Below, piece by piece: positions 1-8,104 of a stretch of 11,882 nucleotides of DNA (its first letter is position 1; every line of letters begins with the position of its first letter). A program made the translations under genes and the position numbers. Under the pieces are notes generated by a model. The model saw only the letters and a program-made list of their open reading frames with translations, ran no database searches and was not told where the DNA came from. The stretch is taken from the NCBI GenBank assembly GCA_900546605.1, contig URDV01000042.1, positions 1 through 11,882 of the forward strand. Direction: 5' to 3'. Source of the DNA: an uncultured Prevotella sp. Lineage in GTDB: Bacteria > Bacteroidota > Bacteroidia > Bacteroidales > Bacteroidaceae.

Positions 1-106
1 ACAAAATAAAAGGCTGAAAGTCTTTTATTTTTATTGCCGAGGTGCCGCCTATCTTGGCGATAGCAAAGTAGTGCAAACCGAGCGCAATACAAAATAAAAG
101 GCTGAA
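1..106. repeat. Partial tandem/direct repeat in gene-free flank
   Basis: An 18-nt sequence starting acaaaataaaaggctgaa occurs exactly at 1-18 and again at 89-106, an offset of 88 bp. The intervening DNA contains a small inverted repeat (CGCC tatctt GGCG) and a stretch reading gtgcaaaccgagcgcaat. From memory, similar text recurs between genes of Prevotella and Bacteroides, but I cannot check this here. I see no open reading frame in this segment. The window edge cuts the first unit, so the number of copies is unknown. Confidence 0.55.
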
Positions 107-123
107 GATTCTATATATAACGC

Positions 124-158
124 AAAAAAATCCGAAGTCTGTTGTAGACTTCGGATTT
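124..158 (-). terminator. Rho-independent terminator of the nuo operon
   Basis: A perfect 13-bp stem (128-140 with 146-158) encloses a 5-nt loop. On the minus strand it is followed directly by a run of seven T (124-130). It lies about 45 nt past the nuoN stop, the right place to end the operon. The opposite side has only a short T run (156-158), so it would work less well for plus-strand transcripts. Confidence 0.9.
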
Positions 159-167
159 TATAAGAGG

Positions 168-184
168 TAGCACACTGTGTGCTA
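168..184. repeat. Short perfect inverted repeat between nuoN and its terminator
   Basis: Positions 168-184 read TAGCACAC-T-GTGTGCTA, an 8+1+8 perfect inverted repeat. It could be a second small hairpin that protects the 3' end of the nuo mRNA, or a protein site. Function is not shown by the sequence. Confidence 0.5.
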
Positions 185-201
185 AGAGTTATAAACGCTT
201 A

Positions 202-1650
202 TTAAAGGCCGTAACCAAAGGCGCTGATGTAGTTGTAGAACACACCGCCCACACCGCAAATAATTACACCTAAGGTGCAAAGGGCAAGAGCTACACGAGT
301 GTAACCATCGCTCTTGAATGTGGCGATAGGGTTGTCATTGGCCTTGATGTACATAGCTTTAACAATCATCAAATAGTAGTAGAGTGAAATAACTGTGTTA
401 GCCAAGGCAATGAATACCAACAAAGGATAACCAGCCTTGAATGCTGCCATGAACACAAAGAACTTGCTGAAGAAACCAGCAAATGGAGGAATACCAGCCA
501 ATGAGAAGAGGCAAAGCGTCATGAGAAATGCCAACTTAGGATTGCTCTGGTAGAGTCCGTCATAGTCGCTGATGTTAATCTTACCACTATTTTCTTCAAC
601 CGTAGTCATTACGGCAAAGGCTCCTAAGTTAGAAACCATGTAAACTAACAAGTAGAATACAAGGGCAGTCATGCCTTGAGCGGTGCCGTCCATAATAGCC
701 AATACCAAGTAACCTGCTTGCGAAATGGCTGAGAATGCCATGAAACGCTTCAAGTTATTTTGGCGAATAGCAAAGAGATTGGCTATGGTGATAGAGGCAA
801 CAATAATCCAATACATGGCTGTGTTCCAACTATAGAACAGGTCACTCTGTGCAAATGCCTTCATCAAAATAGTCATTAACACAAAGGCAGCAGAACCCTT
901 TGAAATGACACTTAAGTAAGCTGTAACAGAAGTGGGAGCGCCTTCGTAAGTATCAGCTGTCCAAAGATGGAAGGGAACCAAAGATATTTTGAAACCCATG
1001 CCACCAATGAAAAGAATCATACCAAAGATGCTCAAAAGCGAACCATCAAGTTGTGCACCTATTTCGCTAAAGTAGAGTGTGCCTGTTGCACCATAAATGA
1101 GTGAAACACCATAGAGCAAAAGAGCACTTGAGAAAAGAGCTAACAAAATGAACTTGGCACCTGCTTCAGCACTTTCAAAACGTTTTTTGTCGAAGGCGAC
1201 CAAAGCGGTAACGGGTACAGAGGCCATTTCGAGTCCGATGAAGAACATTAAGAAATGTCCGCTTGACATCATAAAGTACATACCGAGCAGAGTAAAGAGT
1301 GTGAGCATGTAAAACTCACCTTGCTTTACGAGATTCTCTTCGCGGCTCAACCATTTGTGTGCCATAAGGAACACTACAATGGTACCCACGTTGAGTACAC
1401 TCTTCATGATGGTCATCATAGGAGTGTATTGGTACATGCCACCAAAGGCACTTGTACTTTCAGCTCCGCAGCAAGGCAAGAGGTTAAGCACGGTGTGAAT
1501 GGCAAGCAATGCTACGGGCAAAGCTGTGTTGTATACACCTTTCCCGCTCTTTTTGTCAGGACACATGAAGAGGTCGGCAATGAAAAGTATAACAATCACA
1601 GCCAACAATGATAACTCCTCATGCATATAGAGAAATTGAGAATAATCCAT
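202..1650 (-). CDS. nuoN: NADH-quinone oxidoreductase subunit N (antiporter-like membrane subunit)
   Basis: 482-residue polytopic membrane protein, close to the usual length of NuoN. It is one of the three Mrp-antiporter-like subunits that form the proton channels of the complex I membrane arm. Residues known to matter in the family are present: Glu141 in the TM5 motif GLEMASVP, Lys221 in the TM7 motif GFKISLVPFHLW and Lys251 in TM8. The region around 230-245 (TADTYEGAPTSVTAYLS) is a family signature. The start ATG is 20 nt after the nuoM stop. No Shine-Dalgarno sequence is visible upstream, as in many Bacteroidota genes. It is the last gene of the operon, with a terminator about 45 nt beyond the stop. 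Identification is firm. Confidence 0.97.
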   Translation of the reverse strand: MDYSQFLYMHEELSLLAVIVILFIADLFMCPDKKSGKGVYNTALPVALLAIHTVLNLLPCCGAESTSAFGGMYQYTPMMTIMKSVLNVGTIVVFLMAHKWLSREENLVKQGEFYMLTLFTLLGMYFMMSSGHFLMFFIGLEMASVPVTALVAFDKKRFESAEAGAKFILLALFSSALLLYGVSLIYGATGTLYFSEIGAQLDGSLLSIFGMILFIGGMGFKISLVPFHLWTADTYEGAPTSVTAYLSVISKGSAAFVLMTILMKAFAQSDLFYSWNTAMYWIIVASITIANLFAIRQNNLKRFMAFSAISQAGYLVLAIMDGTAQGMTALVFYLLVYMVSNLGAFAVMTTVEENSGKINISDYDGLYQSNPKLAFLMTLCLFSLAGIPPFAGFFSKFFVFMAAFKAGYPLLVFIALANTVISLYYYLMIVKAMYIKANDNPIATFKSDGYTRVALALCTLGVIICGVGGVFYNYISAFGYGL

Positions 1651-1651
1651 T

Positions 1652-1669
1652 GTTTATGAGTTTAATGAG
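1652..1669. repeat. Short octamer-type repeat before nuoN
   Basis: The 20-nt nuoM-nuoN gap reads, on the plus strand, gtttatgagtttaatgag. These are about two units of the degenerate 8-nt repeat seen before the other nuo starts. Only the pre-start arm is present, and there is no post-stop arm after nuoM. Confidence 0.5.
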
Positions 1670-1670
1670 A

Positions 1671-3203
1671 TTAGAGGAAAGGATTGCAGCTTGCTACTGT
1701 GCCAGCTACTGAATGTATGTGATTTACTATAGGTGTTACGCCTGTGCTAATCATGTCGCTTACCCACAGCGGTGCAAGGCCAAGGCCTGCTACGGCTAAG
1801 ATGAGGCAGATAACAGCAAAGCGTTCATCCCAAGTAGCATCGGTGAGCTTGAGGTGATGTTCGTTGGTGCATGTGCCATAAAGAATCTTGCCTACAACAC
1901 GCAAAATGTAAACTGCGGTGATAACGATAGAGCAGCATGCTGCAATGGTAAGTACTCGGTGGAAGGTGTCAGCGTTTTGGAATGAACCTACGAAAATTGT
2001 CATTTCAGCAATGAAGCCTGAGAAACCAGGCAAACCTAAGTTGGCCAAACCTGCAATGATGTAACCTACTGAGAGGAAAGGCATGATACGCATTAAACCA
2101 TTCAGCTCGCGAATGTCGCGGGTGTGAGTACGACCATAAATCATACCGATGAGAGCAAAGAAGAGGGCAGTCATAAGACCGTGGCTCAACATTTGTAACA
2201 CAGCACCCGTACAGGCTGTTTGGTTCAACATCAGTATGGCAAAGAGAACCATACCACAGTGTGAAACTGATGAGTAAGCGTTGATGTATTTCAAGTCAGT
2301 TTGTACACAAGCTGAGAATGCACCATATACTACAGAGATACCAGTAAGGATTAAGAAAATCCAACTCAACTCGTTAGCAGCCTCTGGCATCAGATACATG
2401 GCAATGCGGAAACAGCCATAACCACCTAATTTCATTAATACACCTGCATGAAGCATTGACACAGCTGTTGGGGCTGAAGCGTGACCATCAGGTGACCATG
2501 TGTGGAAGGGGAATAAAGCACCTAATACACCAAAACCAATAAAGGTTAAGGGGAACCAAATGCATTGTTGAGCAAATGGTATGCTGTGTGCACCATTCAA
2601 ATGATTGGCTATTTCGACAATGTTCATGGTTTGTCCACCTGCACCATAAAAGATGCCAAAGATGCCACACATCAAGAAGGCTGAACCACCCATGAGCATA
2701 AGGGTAAGTTTCATGGCAGCATATTCCTTTTTGCCTGAACCCCATACACCGATAAGGAGGTACATAGGAATCAATGCAATTTCGTAGAACATGAACATGG
2801 CGAACATGTCAACTGAAATAAAGAACCCGAACACACCTAAGCTCAATAAGGTGAACCAAAGGAAATATTCCTTGGTAAGAGGCTTGAGTTGCCATGAGGC
2901 AAATGTACCCGTGAAGACGATAACAGATGAAAGTAGCAACATGGCTACTGAAATGCCATCAACGCCTACCGAATATTTGATGTGAAGTGGCTCAAACCAA
3001 TTGAACGAAGCTGTGTAAAGCATTTCGTCAGTGGCTCCTGCTGCACGGTCGCCGAGGAAGGTTATGGTTAAATAGCCTGCTAATACAAGCAATAGTGAGC
3101 TACCTACTACCATCACCGCACGTACGCCTTTCACATCTCTTGCCAGCCACAAACCGAGTAGCATGACAAGTGGAATCAATACGAATAATGATAAGAAATT
3201 CAT
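1671..3203 (-). CDS. nuoM: NADH-quinone oxidoreductase subunit M (antiporter-like membrane subunit)
   Basis: 510-residue polytopic protein, the usual NuoM length, forming the central antiporter-like channel of the membrane arm. The TM5 glutamate (Glu141, motif MFYEIALIPMYLL) and the TM8 lysine (Lys258, motif AGVLMKLGGYG) are present. The signature PDGHASAPTAVSMLHAGV (238-255) marks it as NuoM. The family's TM7 lysine (Lys234 in E. coli, five residues before the P of the PLHxW motif) is replaced here by Leu227 (GFGVLGALFPFHTW). His252 in TM8 resembles the histidine at this place in NuoL. The start follows a 113-nt gap after nuoL that contains octamer repeat arms. The subunit call is firm; the effect of the Lys loss is unknown. 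Confidence 0.97.
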   Translation of the reverse strand: MNFLSLFVLIPLVMLLGLWLARDVKGVRAVMVVGSSLLLVLAGYLTITFLGDRAAGATDEMLYTASFNWFEPLHIKYSVGVDGISVAMLLLSSVIVFTGTFASWQLKPLTKEYFLWFTLLSLGVFGFFISVDMFAMFMFYEIALIPMYLLIGVWGSGKKEYAAMKLTLMLMGGSAFLMCGIFGIFYGAGGQTMNIVEIANHLNGAHSIPFAQQCIWFPLTFIGFGVLGALFPFHTWSPDGHASAPTAVSMLHAGVLMKLGGYGCFRIAMYLMPEAANELSWIFLILTGISVVYGAFSACVQTDLKYINAYSSVSHCGMVLFAILMLNQTACTGAVLQMLSHGLMTALFFALIGMIYGRTHTRDIRELNGLMRIMPFLSVGYIIAGLANLGLPGFSGFIAEMTIFVGSFQNADTFHRVLTIAACCSIVITAVYILRVVGKILYGTCTNEHHLKLTDATWDERFAVICLILAVAGLGLAPLWVSDMISTGVTPIVNHIHSVAGTVASCNPFL

Positions 3204-3218
3204 TGTTTTGTTTCTTTT

Positions 3219-3311
3219 GAGTTTAAGAGTCTAAGAGTTTATAAGTTAAGAGTATTGTCTTTATGCATAGAGCATGAATTTTAACTATTCAACTCCTCAA
3301 CTTTTCAACTT
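3219..3311. repeat. Inverted octamer-repeat arms in the nuoL-nuoM gap
   Basis: Plus-strand 3219-3253 is an 8-nt periodic array (gagtttaa, gagtctaa, gagttta, taagttaa, gagt) just before the nuoM start. Positions 3283-3311 form the opposite arm (aactattc, aactcctc, aacttttc, aactt) just after the nuoL stop. In the mRNA the two arms can pair: about 17 of 21 aligned positions are Watson-Crick or G-U. Between them lies a small ATGC/GCAT inverted repeat near 3264-3275. No gene fits in this gap. Confidence 0.7.
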
Positions 3312-3316
3312 GTATA

Positions 3317-5221
3317 TTATGCCAGCGCTGCAATTGCTAATACAATCAAGAGGCCGAGCAAGTATACATAAGCATAAGCTTGTACAGAACCACCTTGCAA
3401 ACCACGGATGCGGAAGCTAAGAGCATTGGCACCCCATGCCAGGAAGTTGAAGAAACCATCAATGATGTGACGGTCAAACCAAGCAATGGGCTTTGAAATG
3501 TGTGCAAAGATAATGCGGTGTGTAATGTATTGGTAAACTTCGTCCATGTAGAAGCGCTTATAAGCCCAACGATGGAGCTTGCCCAACTTTTCGGCAAGGG
3601 CATCGGCTTGTGGCTGACGCTCGCCCATGTACATGTAGGTGGCTAAGAAAATAGAGGCTACTGCTATGATAATGCTTGTGCCTGCTACGTTCCAGTCTAA
3701 GTGAATAGTATAGGCTTGGCCATCGGCACTGACAAAGTGGCCAAATGGGATGAAACCTGCTACGCATGTAACAACAGCCAAGAACATTAAGGGGAAGGTC
3801 ATTGTTAATGGAGCCTCATGAGGAGTGTGCTCAGCATGCAACTCTTTGTTCTCCGTACCCCAGAATATGCCGTAGTAAAGGCGGAACATGTAGAAAGCTG
3901 TCATGGCTGCTATGGCTGTCATAATCCAACCCATAGCTGGCATGTAGGCAAAGGCTGCTGTTAGAATTTCATCTTTTGAGAAGAAACCAGAGAAAGGAGG
4001 TATGCCCGAAATGGCTAAACATGCTATCAAGAAGGTGATGTGTGTGATAGGCATGTATTTGCGCAAACCGCCCATGGCCGACATTTCGTTGCTATGAACA
4101 GCGTGAATAATACAACCAGCGCCTAAGAATAACAATGCCTTAAACATGGCATGTGTGAACAAGTGGAACATTGAGGCCATGTAGCCTAATGAACCTACGT
4201 GTTCATGTCCAGTAACAAATTCGGTGCAAACACCTAATGAAACCATCATGAAAGCAATTTGCGAGATGGTTGAGAAGGCTAACACACGTTTAATGTCGCT
4301 TTGGCAACATGCCACTGCTGCTGCATAGAAGGCAGTAAATGCGCCAACCCATGCTACTATGTGTAAGGTGTTAGGAGCGTAGTCAATCCACAAGGGGAAG
4401 AGACGTGCTATTTGGAACACACCTGCTACTACCATGGTGGCAGCGTGAATAAGAGCAGACACAGGGGTAGGACCTTCCATTGCATCGGGCAACCAAATGT
4501 GCAAGGGGAACATGGCACTCTTACCAGCACCACCAATGAACATAAGGAATAAAGCCGTAGGCAACATGAACGCACCTTGTGCAAAACCCTCTTGGTTAAA
4601 TTCGAATCCGAATGAATGGCAGTAGTAACCATAGATAAGGATACCAATTAAGAAGAACAAGTCAGCAAAACGTGTTACGATAAATGCCTTCTTGCTGGCT
4701 GCAATGGCTGCCGGTGAAGTGTAGTAGAAACCAATGAGCAAGTAAGATGAAACACCTACCAACTCCCAGAACATGTACATTTGGAAGATGTTGGTGGCAA
4801 CTACCAAACCAAGCATTGACATGGTGAAGAGGCTGAGGAAAGCATAATAACGTTGAAAACCACGTTCACCATGCATATAGCCGAATGAATAGATGTGTAC
4901 CATGAGCGATACGGTAGAGATGACAATTAACATCATTACCGAAATGGGGTCGAGCATGATACCCATGTCGAAGCTGAGTCCCTTTACAAAGAAGGGCAGC
5001 CACTGAAAGTTGTAGGGCATGAGTGTGGGTAACACACCTTCTGCCGTACGCGGTGTTTGGAAAAAGTATTGGTAGGCAGTGTAATATGCCATGGCGGCAA
5101 CTACACCTAACACTACAGTACCAACCAATCCCGCTGCTTTATGGCTGAACCATTTTCCGAACACTCCGAGCAGGAGGAACGAGAAGAATGGCAGCAAAAG
5201 AATAAGAATTGTATAATCCAT
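3317..5221 (-). CDS. nuoL: NADH-quinone oxidoreductase subunit L (distal antiporter-like subunit)
   Basis: 634-residue protein, slightly longer than E. coli NuoL (about 613). It is the outermost proton-channel subunit and carries the long lateral helix along the membrane arm. The core (about 85-450) has the TM5 glutamate Glu153 (FWELVGVSSYLLIGFYY), the TM7 lysine Lys234 (GAGKSAMFPLHIW) and His259 in the signature GPTPVSALIHAATMVVAGVF (250-269). The C-terminal part (about 540-634) contains a soluble amphipathic stretch (ADALAEKLGKLHRWAYKRFY) and a last hydrophobic helix, as expected for the lateral helix and its anchor. The ATG lies 84 nt after the nuoK stop, behind octamer repeats and without a Shine-Dalgarno sequence. 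Identification is firm. Confidence 0.98.
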   Translation of the reverse strand: MDYTILILLLPFFSFLLLGVFGKWFSHKAAGLVGTVVLGVVAAMAYYTAYQYFFQTPRTAEGVLPTLMPYNFQWLPFFVKGLSFDMGIMLDPISVMMLIVISTVSLMVHIYSFGYMHGERGFQRYYAFLSLFTMSMLGLVVATNIFQMYMFWELVGVSSYLLIGFYYTSPAAIAASKKAFIVTRFADLFFLIGILIYGYYCHSFGFEFNQEGFAQGAFMLPTALFLMFIGGAGKSAMFPLHIWLPDAMEGPTPVSALIHAATMVVAGVFQIARLFPLWIDYAPNTLHIVAWVGAFTAFYAAAVACCQSDIKRVLAFSTISQIAFMMVSLGVCTEFVTGHEHVGSLGYMASMFHLFTHAMFKALLFLGAGCIIHAVHSNEMSAMGGLRKYMPITHITFLIACLAISGIPPFSGFFSKDEILTAAFAYMPAMGWIMTAIAAMTAFYMFRLYYGIFWGTENKELHAEHTPHEAPLTMTFPLMFLAVVTCVAGFIPFGHFVSADGQAYTIHLDWNVAGTSIIIAVASIFLATYMYMGERQPQADALAEKLGKLHRWAYKRFYMDEVYQYITHRIIFAHISKPIAWFDRHIIDGFFNFLAWGANALSFRIRGLQGGSVQAYAYVYLLGLLIVLAIAALA

Positions 5222-5232
5222 TTGTTTATTTT

Positions 5233-5298
5233 GAGTTTAGGAGTTTAAGAGTGCAAGATTTTTGTGAAACCTGCTTTACTCTTCAAACTTTTCAACTT
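5233..5298. repeat. Inverted octamer-repeat arms in the nuoK-nuoL gap
   Basis: Plus-strand 5233-5252 (gagtttag, gagtttaa, gagt) precedes the nuoL start, and 5278-5298 (ending cttcaaac, ttttcaac, tt) follows the nuoK stop. AAGAGT (5247-5252) and ACTCTT (5278-5283) are perfectly complementary and close a 25-nt loop. The outer repeats can extend the stem imperfectly. Confidence 0.6.
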
Positions 5299-5305
5299 TC
5301 TTTGT

Positions 5306-5614
5306 TTACCACTTCATCTTCTCAAGTTCATCCACCTGAATGTTTTTAATCATGCGGTAGATGTTAATCATGATGGCAATTGCAATGGCACTCTCAGCAG
5401 CCGAAATGGCAATAGAGAAGAGTGCAAAGAAATAGCCTTCATAACCATCGGGATAAAGCATACGGTTAAACACAGCGAAGTTCAAATCGGTTGCGTTAAG
5501 CATCAATTCAACCGACAATAGTATAGCCAAAGTGCTGCGGCGTGTCAAAAAACCGAAAACGCCTGCAAACATCATGATGGCTGAAATAATCAGGATATAT
5601 TCTATCTGAATCAT
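5306..5614 (-). CDS. nuoK: NADH-quinone oxidoreductase subunit K
   Basis: 102-residue, three-helix membrane protein of normal NuoK length. NuoK sits between NuoJ and NuoN and supplies two buried glutamates to the proton path. Both are visible: Glu36 in TRRSTLAILLSVELMLNA and Glu74 in FSIAISAAESAIAIAI (E. coli Glu36 and Glu72). The tail (MINIYRMIKNIQVDELEKMKW) is cytoplasmic-like and typical. The stop is 84 nt before the nuoL start, and a 137-nt gap separates it from nuoJ. The ATG starts a normal-length product, but no clear Shine-Dalgarno sequence precedes it. Confidence 0.97.
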   Translation of the reverse strand: MIQIEYILIISAIMMFAGVFGFLTRRSTLAILLSVELMLNATDLNFAVFNRMLYPDGYEGYFFALFSIAISAAESAIAIAIMINIYRMIKNIQVDELEKMKW

Positions 5615-5751
5615 AATTGTTTGATTTAGTTGAGAGTGGGGGCGCAGATATTGTATGGGCTTGTGACCTTAGGTATCTTAGAAACCCTTCACTCAATAGT
5701 TCCGAGGCCATAATCATTAGTTATAAAAGCCTTGAAACATGTAACTTAAAA
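5615..5751. other. nuoJ-nuoK gap with only degenerate repeat traces
   Basis: These 137 nt hold no credible gene. Near the nuoK start (5620-5638) there is a weak match to the pre-start octamer arm (ttgatttagttgagagtg). After the nuoJ stop (5731-5751) there is a weak match to the post-stop arm (cttgaaac followed by atgtaact). Arms as regular as in the other gaps are not present, so this junction may be a decayed copy. Confidence 0.35.
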
Positions 5752-6276
5752 TTAGCGTTTGCGGGCTATTAACAACGCACCTACAATGCAAGCGAGCAAA
5801 AGGACACTGACAGCCTCAAAGGGTAGCAAGTATCCGTTGTCGCCTGATGAGAGCATGTTACGGCCAATTGATTCGATGGTGGTAACTTGACTTGCTGTTT
5901 CGCTTGGAGCCGTAAGGATGGCTGACTTGAAGTTGTGCGAAAGCACTACCCAAGCAAATGTGAGGAAACCTACGAGCGAAAGCACAAAGCCCCATGAGGC
6001 ATCTTTGATTTTACGCTTAAAGATTTCTTGATCCTTGGCACCCTCTGTAAGCAAGATAGAGAACACATACAACACGATGATGCCGCCTGCATAAACAATA
6101 ACCTGCGCAGCACCGAGGAATGTGTAGCCCATCAAGAAGTACATACCTGCAGTGCCCAATAGCACAAAGAACAAGTATGTGGCAGCACGTACAATGCTTT
6201 TAGTCAACACTGTTGCGATTGACGAAAGCACCATTAGCACGGCCAGGATGACAAACATGATGTTTTGTGAATTCAT
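5752..6276 (-). CDS. nuoJ: NADH-quinone oxidoreductase subunit J
   Basis: 174-residue membrane protein, near the length of E. coli NuoJ (184), with about five hydrophobic segments. Its third helix region, YTFLGAAQVIVYAGGIIVLYV (51-71), is the most conserved part of the family and carries the flexible helix thought to switch during turnover. Tyr62 and Gly64-Gly65 lie in this segment. A charged cytoplasmic loop (TEGAKDQEIFKRKIKD, 77-92) follows, and the protein ends in a basic ARKR tail. Upstream is the 135-nt nuoI-nuoJ gap with a large inverted repeat. NuoJ sequences are generally divergent, but the position between nuoI and nuoK and the motif make the call secure. Confidence 0.95.
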   Translation of the reverse strand: MNSQNIMFVILAVLMVLSSIATVLTKSIVRAATYLFFVLLGTAGMYFLMGYTFLGAAQVIVYAGGIIVLYVFSILLTEGAKDQEIFKRKIKDASWGFVLSLVGFLTFAWVVLSHNFKSAILTAPSETASQVTTIESIGRNMLSSGDNGYLLPFEAVSVLLLACIVGALLIARKR

Positions 6277-6285
6277 TTTTCTTTT

Positions 6286-6404
6286 GTAAGTTTTAGAGCT
6301 TAAAAGCTTTTAAGCATAGTCGCAATTTATTATCTCAGCTTATGTTTATGTAGCATATGCAGTGTCTTACTTCTATGCTTTATGTCTTTTAAACCTTTCA
6401 ACTA
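6286..6404. repeat. Large inverted repeat in the nuoI-nuoJ gap
   Basis: The pre-start arm (6286-6314: aagtttta, gagcttaa, aagctttt, aag) and the post-stop arm (6386-6404: ttttaaac, ctttcaac, ta) follow the same 8-nt period as the other gaps. Just inside them, AAGCATAG (6312-6319) and CTATGCTT (6373-6380) form a perfect 8-bp inverted repeat. A stem with a loop of about 53 nt is therefore well supported. No reading frame fills this gap. Confidence 0.65.
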
Positions 6405-6411
6405 TAAAATA

Positions 6412-6879
6412 TTATTTCTTTTCTTCAACGTGGCTACCAGGGTGGTTAAGCACCTTAACCAGCTTTGAGCGGTCGAAAACAGCGTTTTCGTAGCTTTGGT
6501 CAAAGGTGATAGCACCATGTGGGCAGGCACGTGTGCAGAGCATGCAGAACATGCAGCAACCTAAGTCATACTCATACTTAACGAGGCGTTTTTTCTTTTT
6601 GCCATCGGGTGTTTCGTAAAACTCGCTGGTTACCTTGATGCTACCATTAGGGCATTGCATCTGGCAAAGTCCGCAACCCACGCACTTATGCTCATTCTGC
6701 TCATTGTGAGGCATTGTGAGCGAACCGCGAAAACGATCAAACATTTGGTTCGTATCACGGTTTTCGGGGTATTGCTCGGTGATTTTAGGAGTAAAGAACT
6801 CGCGCATGGTTGTTTTCAAACCCGTGCCAAGGCTCTTTAATCCGTCAACGACACCGCCTATATAACTTTTTTCTTCCAT
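6412..6879 (-). CDS. nuoI: NADH-quinone oxidoreductase subunit I (2 x [4Fe-4S] ferredoxin-like)
   Basis: 155-residue peripheral subunit with two ferredoxin-type cluster motifs: Cys66-x2-Cys69-x2-Cys72-x3-Cys76-Pro and Cys109-x2-Cys112-x2-Cys115-x3-Cys119-Pro. These bind clusters N6a and N6b, which pass electrons towards NuoB. The N-terminal amphipathic stretch (about 8-30, GGVVDGLKSLGTGLKTTMREF) matches the helix that docks on the membrane arm. A basic insert, DGKKKKR (92-98), lies between the clusters. Length is near that of E. coli NuoI (180), with a shorter tail. In a complex without NuoE, F and G, NuoI or an unknown partner would be the nearest entry point for electrons; this is inference. 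Confidence 0.97.
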   Translation of the reverse strand: MEEKSYIGGVVDGLKSLGTGLKTTMREFFTPKITEQYPENRDTNQMFDRFRGSLTMPHNEQNEHKCVGCGLCQMQCPNGSIKVTSEFYETPDGKKKKRLVKYEYDLGCCMFCMLCTRACPHGAITFDQSYENAVFDRSKLVKVLNHPGSHVEEKK

Positions 6880-6890
6880 TGTTTAACGTT

Positions 6891-6967
6891 TTGAAGTTTT
6901 AGAGTCTAAAAGTTTAAGAGTTGAGAGGAAACTTCTTGGCTACATAAACTTCTACACTTTTCAACTA
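6891..6967. repeat. Inverted octamer-repeat arms in the nuoH-nuoI gap
   Basis: Plus-strand 6891-6927 carries the pre-start arm of nuoI (aagtttta, gagtctaa, aagtttaa, gagttgag). Positions 6947-6967 carry the post-stop arm of nuoH (aaacttct, acactttt, caacta). Same orientation, period and placement as in the other gaps. Confidence 0.6.
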
Positions 6968-6972
6968 TTTAC

Positions 6973-8058
6973 TTAGAACGTCCATCCCATAGCTACGCAA
7001 AGAGCCATGAGAATGAGGTTTACCATGCTAAAGGGTACAAGGTATTTCCACTCAAGCGAAAGTATTTGGTCAATACGCAAACGAGGGAAAGTCCAACGCA
7101 ACCACATGAGCAAGAATACTACAAAGAACGTTTTACCAATGAACCATACAGCGCCTGGAATGTAATCCATTACACCATTAAAGGCGTCAAGGCCGTAAAT
7201 GTGCAAAGGAGCCCAACCACCTAAGAAGATGGTGCTTGCCATACCTGCACAAATAAAGAGGTTCAAGTATTCAGCCAAGTAGTAATAACCAAAGTGCATA
7301 CCAGAGTATTCGGTGTGATAACCAGCGGTCAACTCACTTTCGCACTCGGGCAAGTCGAACGGACCACGGTTACACTCAGCATTGCCTGCAACCAAGTAAA
7401 TGAGAAAGGCAATGATAGCTGGTATATGTCCACGGCAGATGTTCCAACCATTCAAATACTGATCATTACAGATTTCGCTGAACGACATGGTACCTGTTAA
7501 GCAAATCATAGCTAACATGGTCATACCTATTGATAGCTCATAGCTGATGATTTGTGCACCACTACGCATAGCACCAATAAGAGAGTATTTGTTGTTCGAA
7601 CTCCAACCAGCAAGCAGAATACCTACTACACCGATTGATGACATGGCAAGGAAGAAAAATACGCCAACGTTAAAGTCTATAATTTGCGCACCTTTGTTCC
7701 AAGGCAGACATGAGAAGGTGACCATTGAAGCAGTCACAACGAGGAACGGAGCCAAGTTGTGCAAAAAGAGGTCACTCTGTCGCATACTGATAATCTCCTT
7801 TGTCAGCATTTTGAATACATCGCTGAACACTTGGAGAAGGCCCCACTTACCTACACGCATTGGGCCAAGACGGCATTGAAAAAATGCACATATCTTGCGC
7901 TCCATGTAGATGAGGGCTATGGCAAACACGGCATACAGGGTGATGATGACCAATGCTACAAGAATGCTCTCGGTTAAGATAGCACCCCATTCAGCAAAGC
8001 CACATGTACCCATCAAAAAATTGTGTAGCCAGTTTGTAACTAATGAAAAGTCAAACAT
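6973..8058 (-). CDS. nuoH: NADH-quinone oxidoreductase subunit H (quinone-site membrane subunit)
   Basis: 361-residue membrane protein with about eight helices. NuoH forms the floor of the quinone chamber and the entry of the proton path. Signatures are clear: YMERKICAFFQCRLGPMRVG (51-70) and KWGLLQVFSDVFKMLTKE (71-88), then the acidic funnel region with Glu228, NRGPFDLPECESEL (230-243) and GYHTEYSGMHFG (246-257). The usual glycine in LPEGESEL is Cys239 here. Length is normal (E. coli 325, many others 340-360). It follows nuoCD after a 453-nt gap that contains a decayed gene. The ATG has no Shine-Dalgarno sequence but is preceded by octamer repeats. Identification is firm. Confidence 0.97.
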   Translation of the reverse strand: MFDFSLVTNWLHNFLMGTCGFAEWGAILTESILVALVIITLYAVFAIALIYMERKICAFFQCRLGPMRVGKWGLLQVFSDVFKMLTKEIISMRQSDLFLHNLAPFLVVTASMVTFSCLPWNKGAQIIDFNVGVFFFLAMSSIGVVGILLAGWSSNNKYSLIGAMRSGAQIISYELSIGMTMLAMICLTGTMSFSEICNDQYLNGWNICRGHIPAIIAFLIYLVAGNAECNRGPFDLPECESELTAGYHTEYSGMHFGYYYLAEYLNLFICAGMASTIFLGGWAPLHIYGLDAFNGVMDYIPGAVWFIGKTFFVVFLLMWLRWTFPRLRIDQILSLEWKYLVPFSMVNLILMALCVAMGWTF

Positions 8059-8068
8059 TTGTTATAAT

Positions 8069-8104
8069 GAGTTTAAGAGTTTATGAGTTTAAAAGTTTAT
8101 GAGG
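8069..8104. repeat. Octamer-repeat arm before nuoH
   Basis: Plus-strand array of 8-nt units: gagtttaa, gagtttat, gagtttaa, aagtttat, gagg. This is the most regular of the pre-start arms. Its partner arm is 8473-8506, but here the two arms are about 370 nt apart because a decayed gene lies between them. The final residues and stop of that gene run into this array. Confidence 0.7.

Noticed and set aside
7547..7879. 110-codon plus-strand open frame inside nuoH
   Set aside because: It lies antisense to conserved NuoH helices and shows no independent signal.
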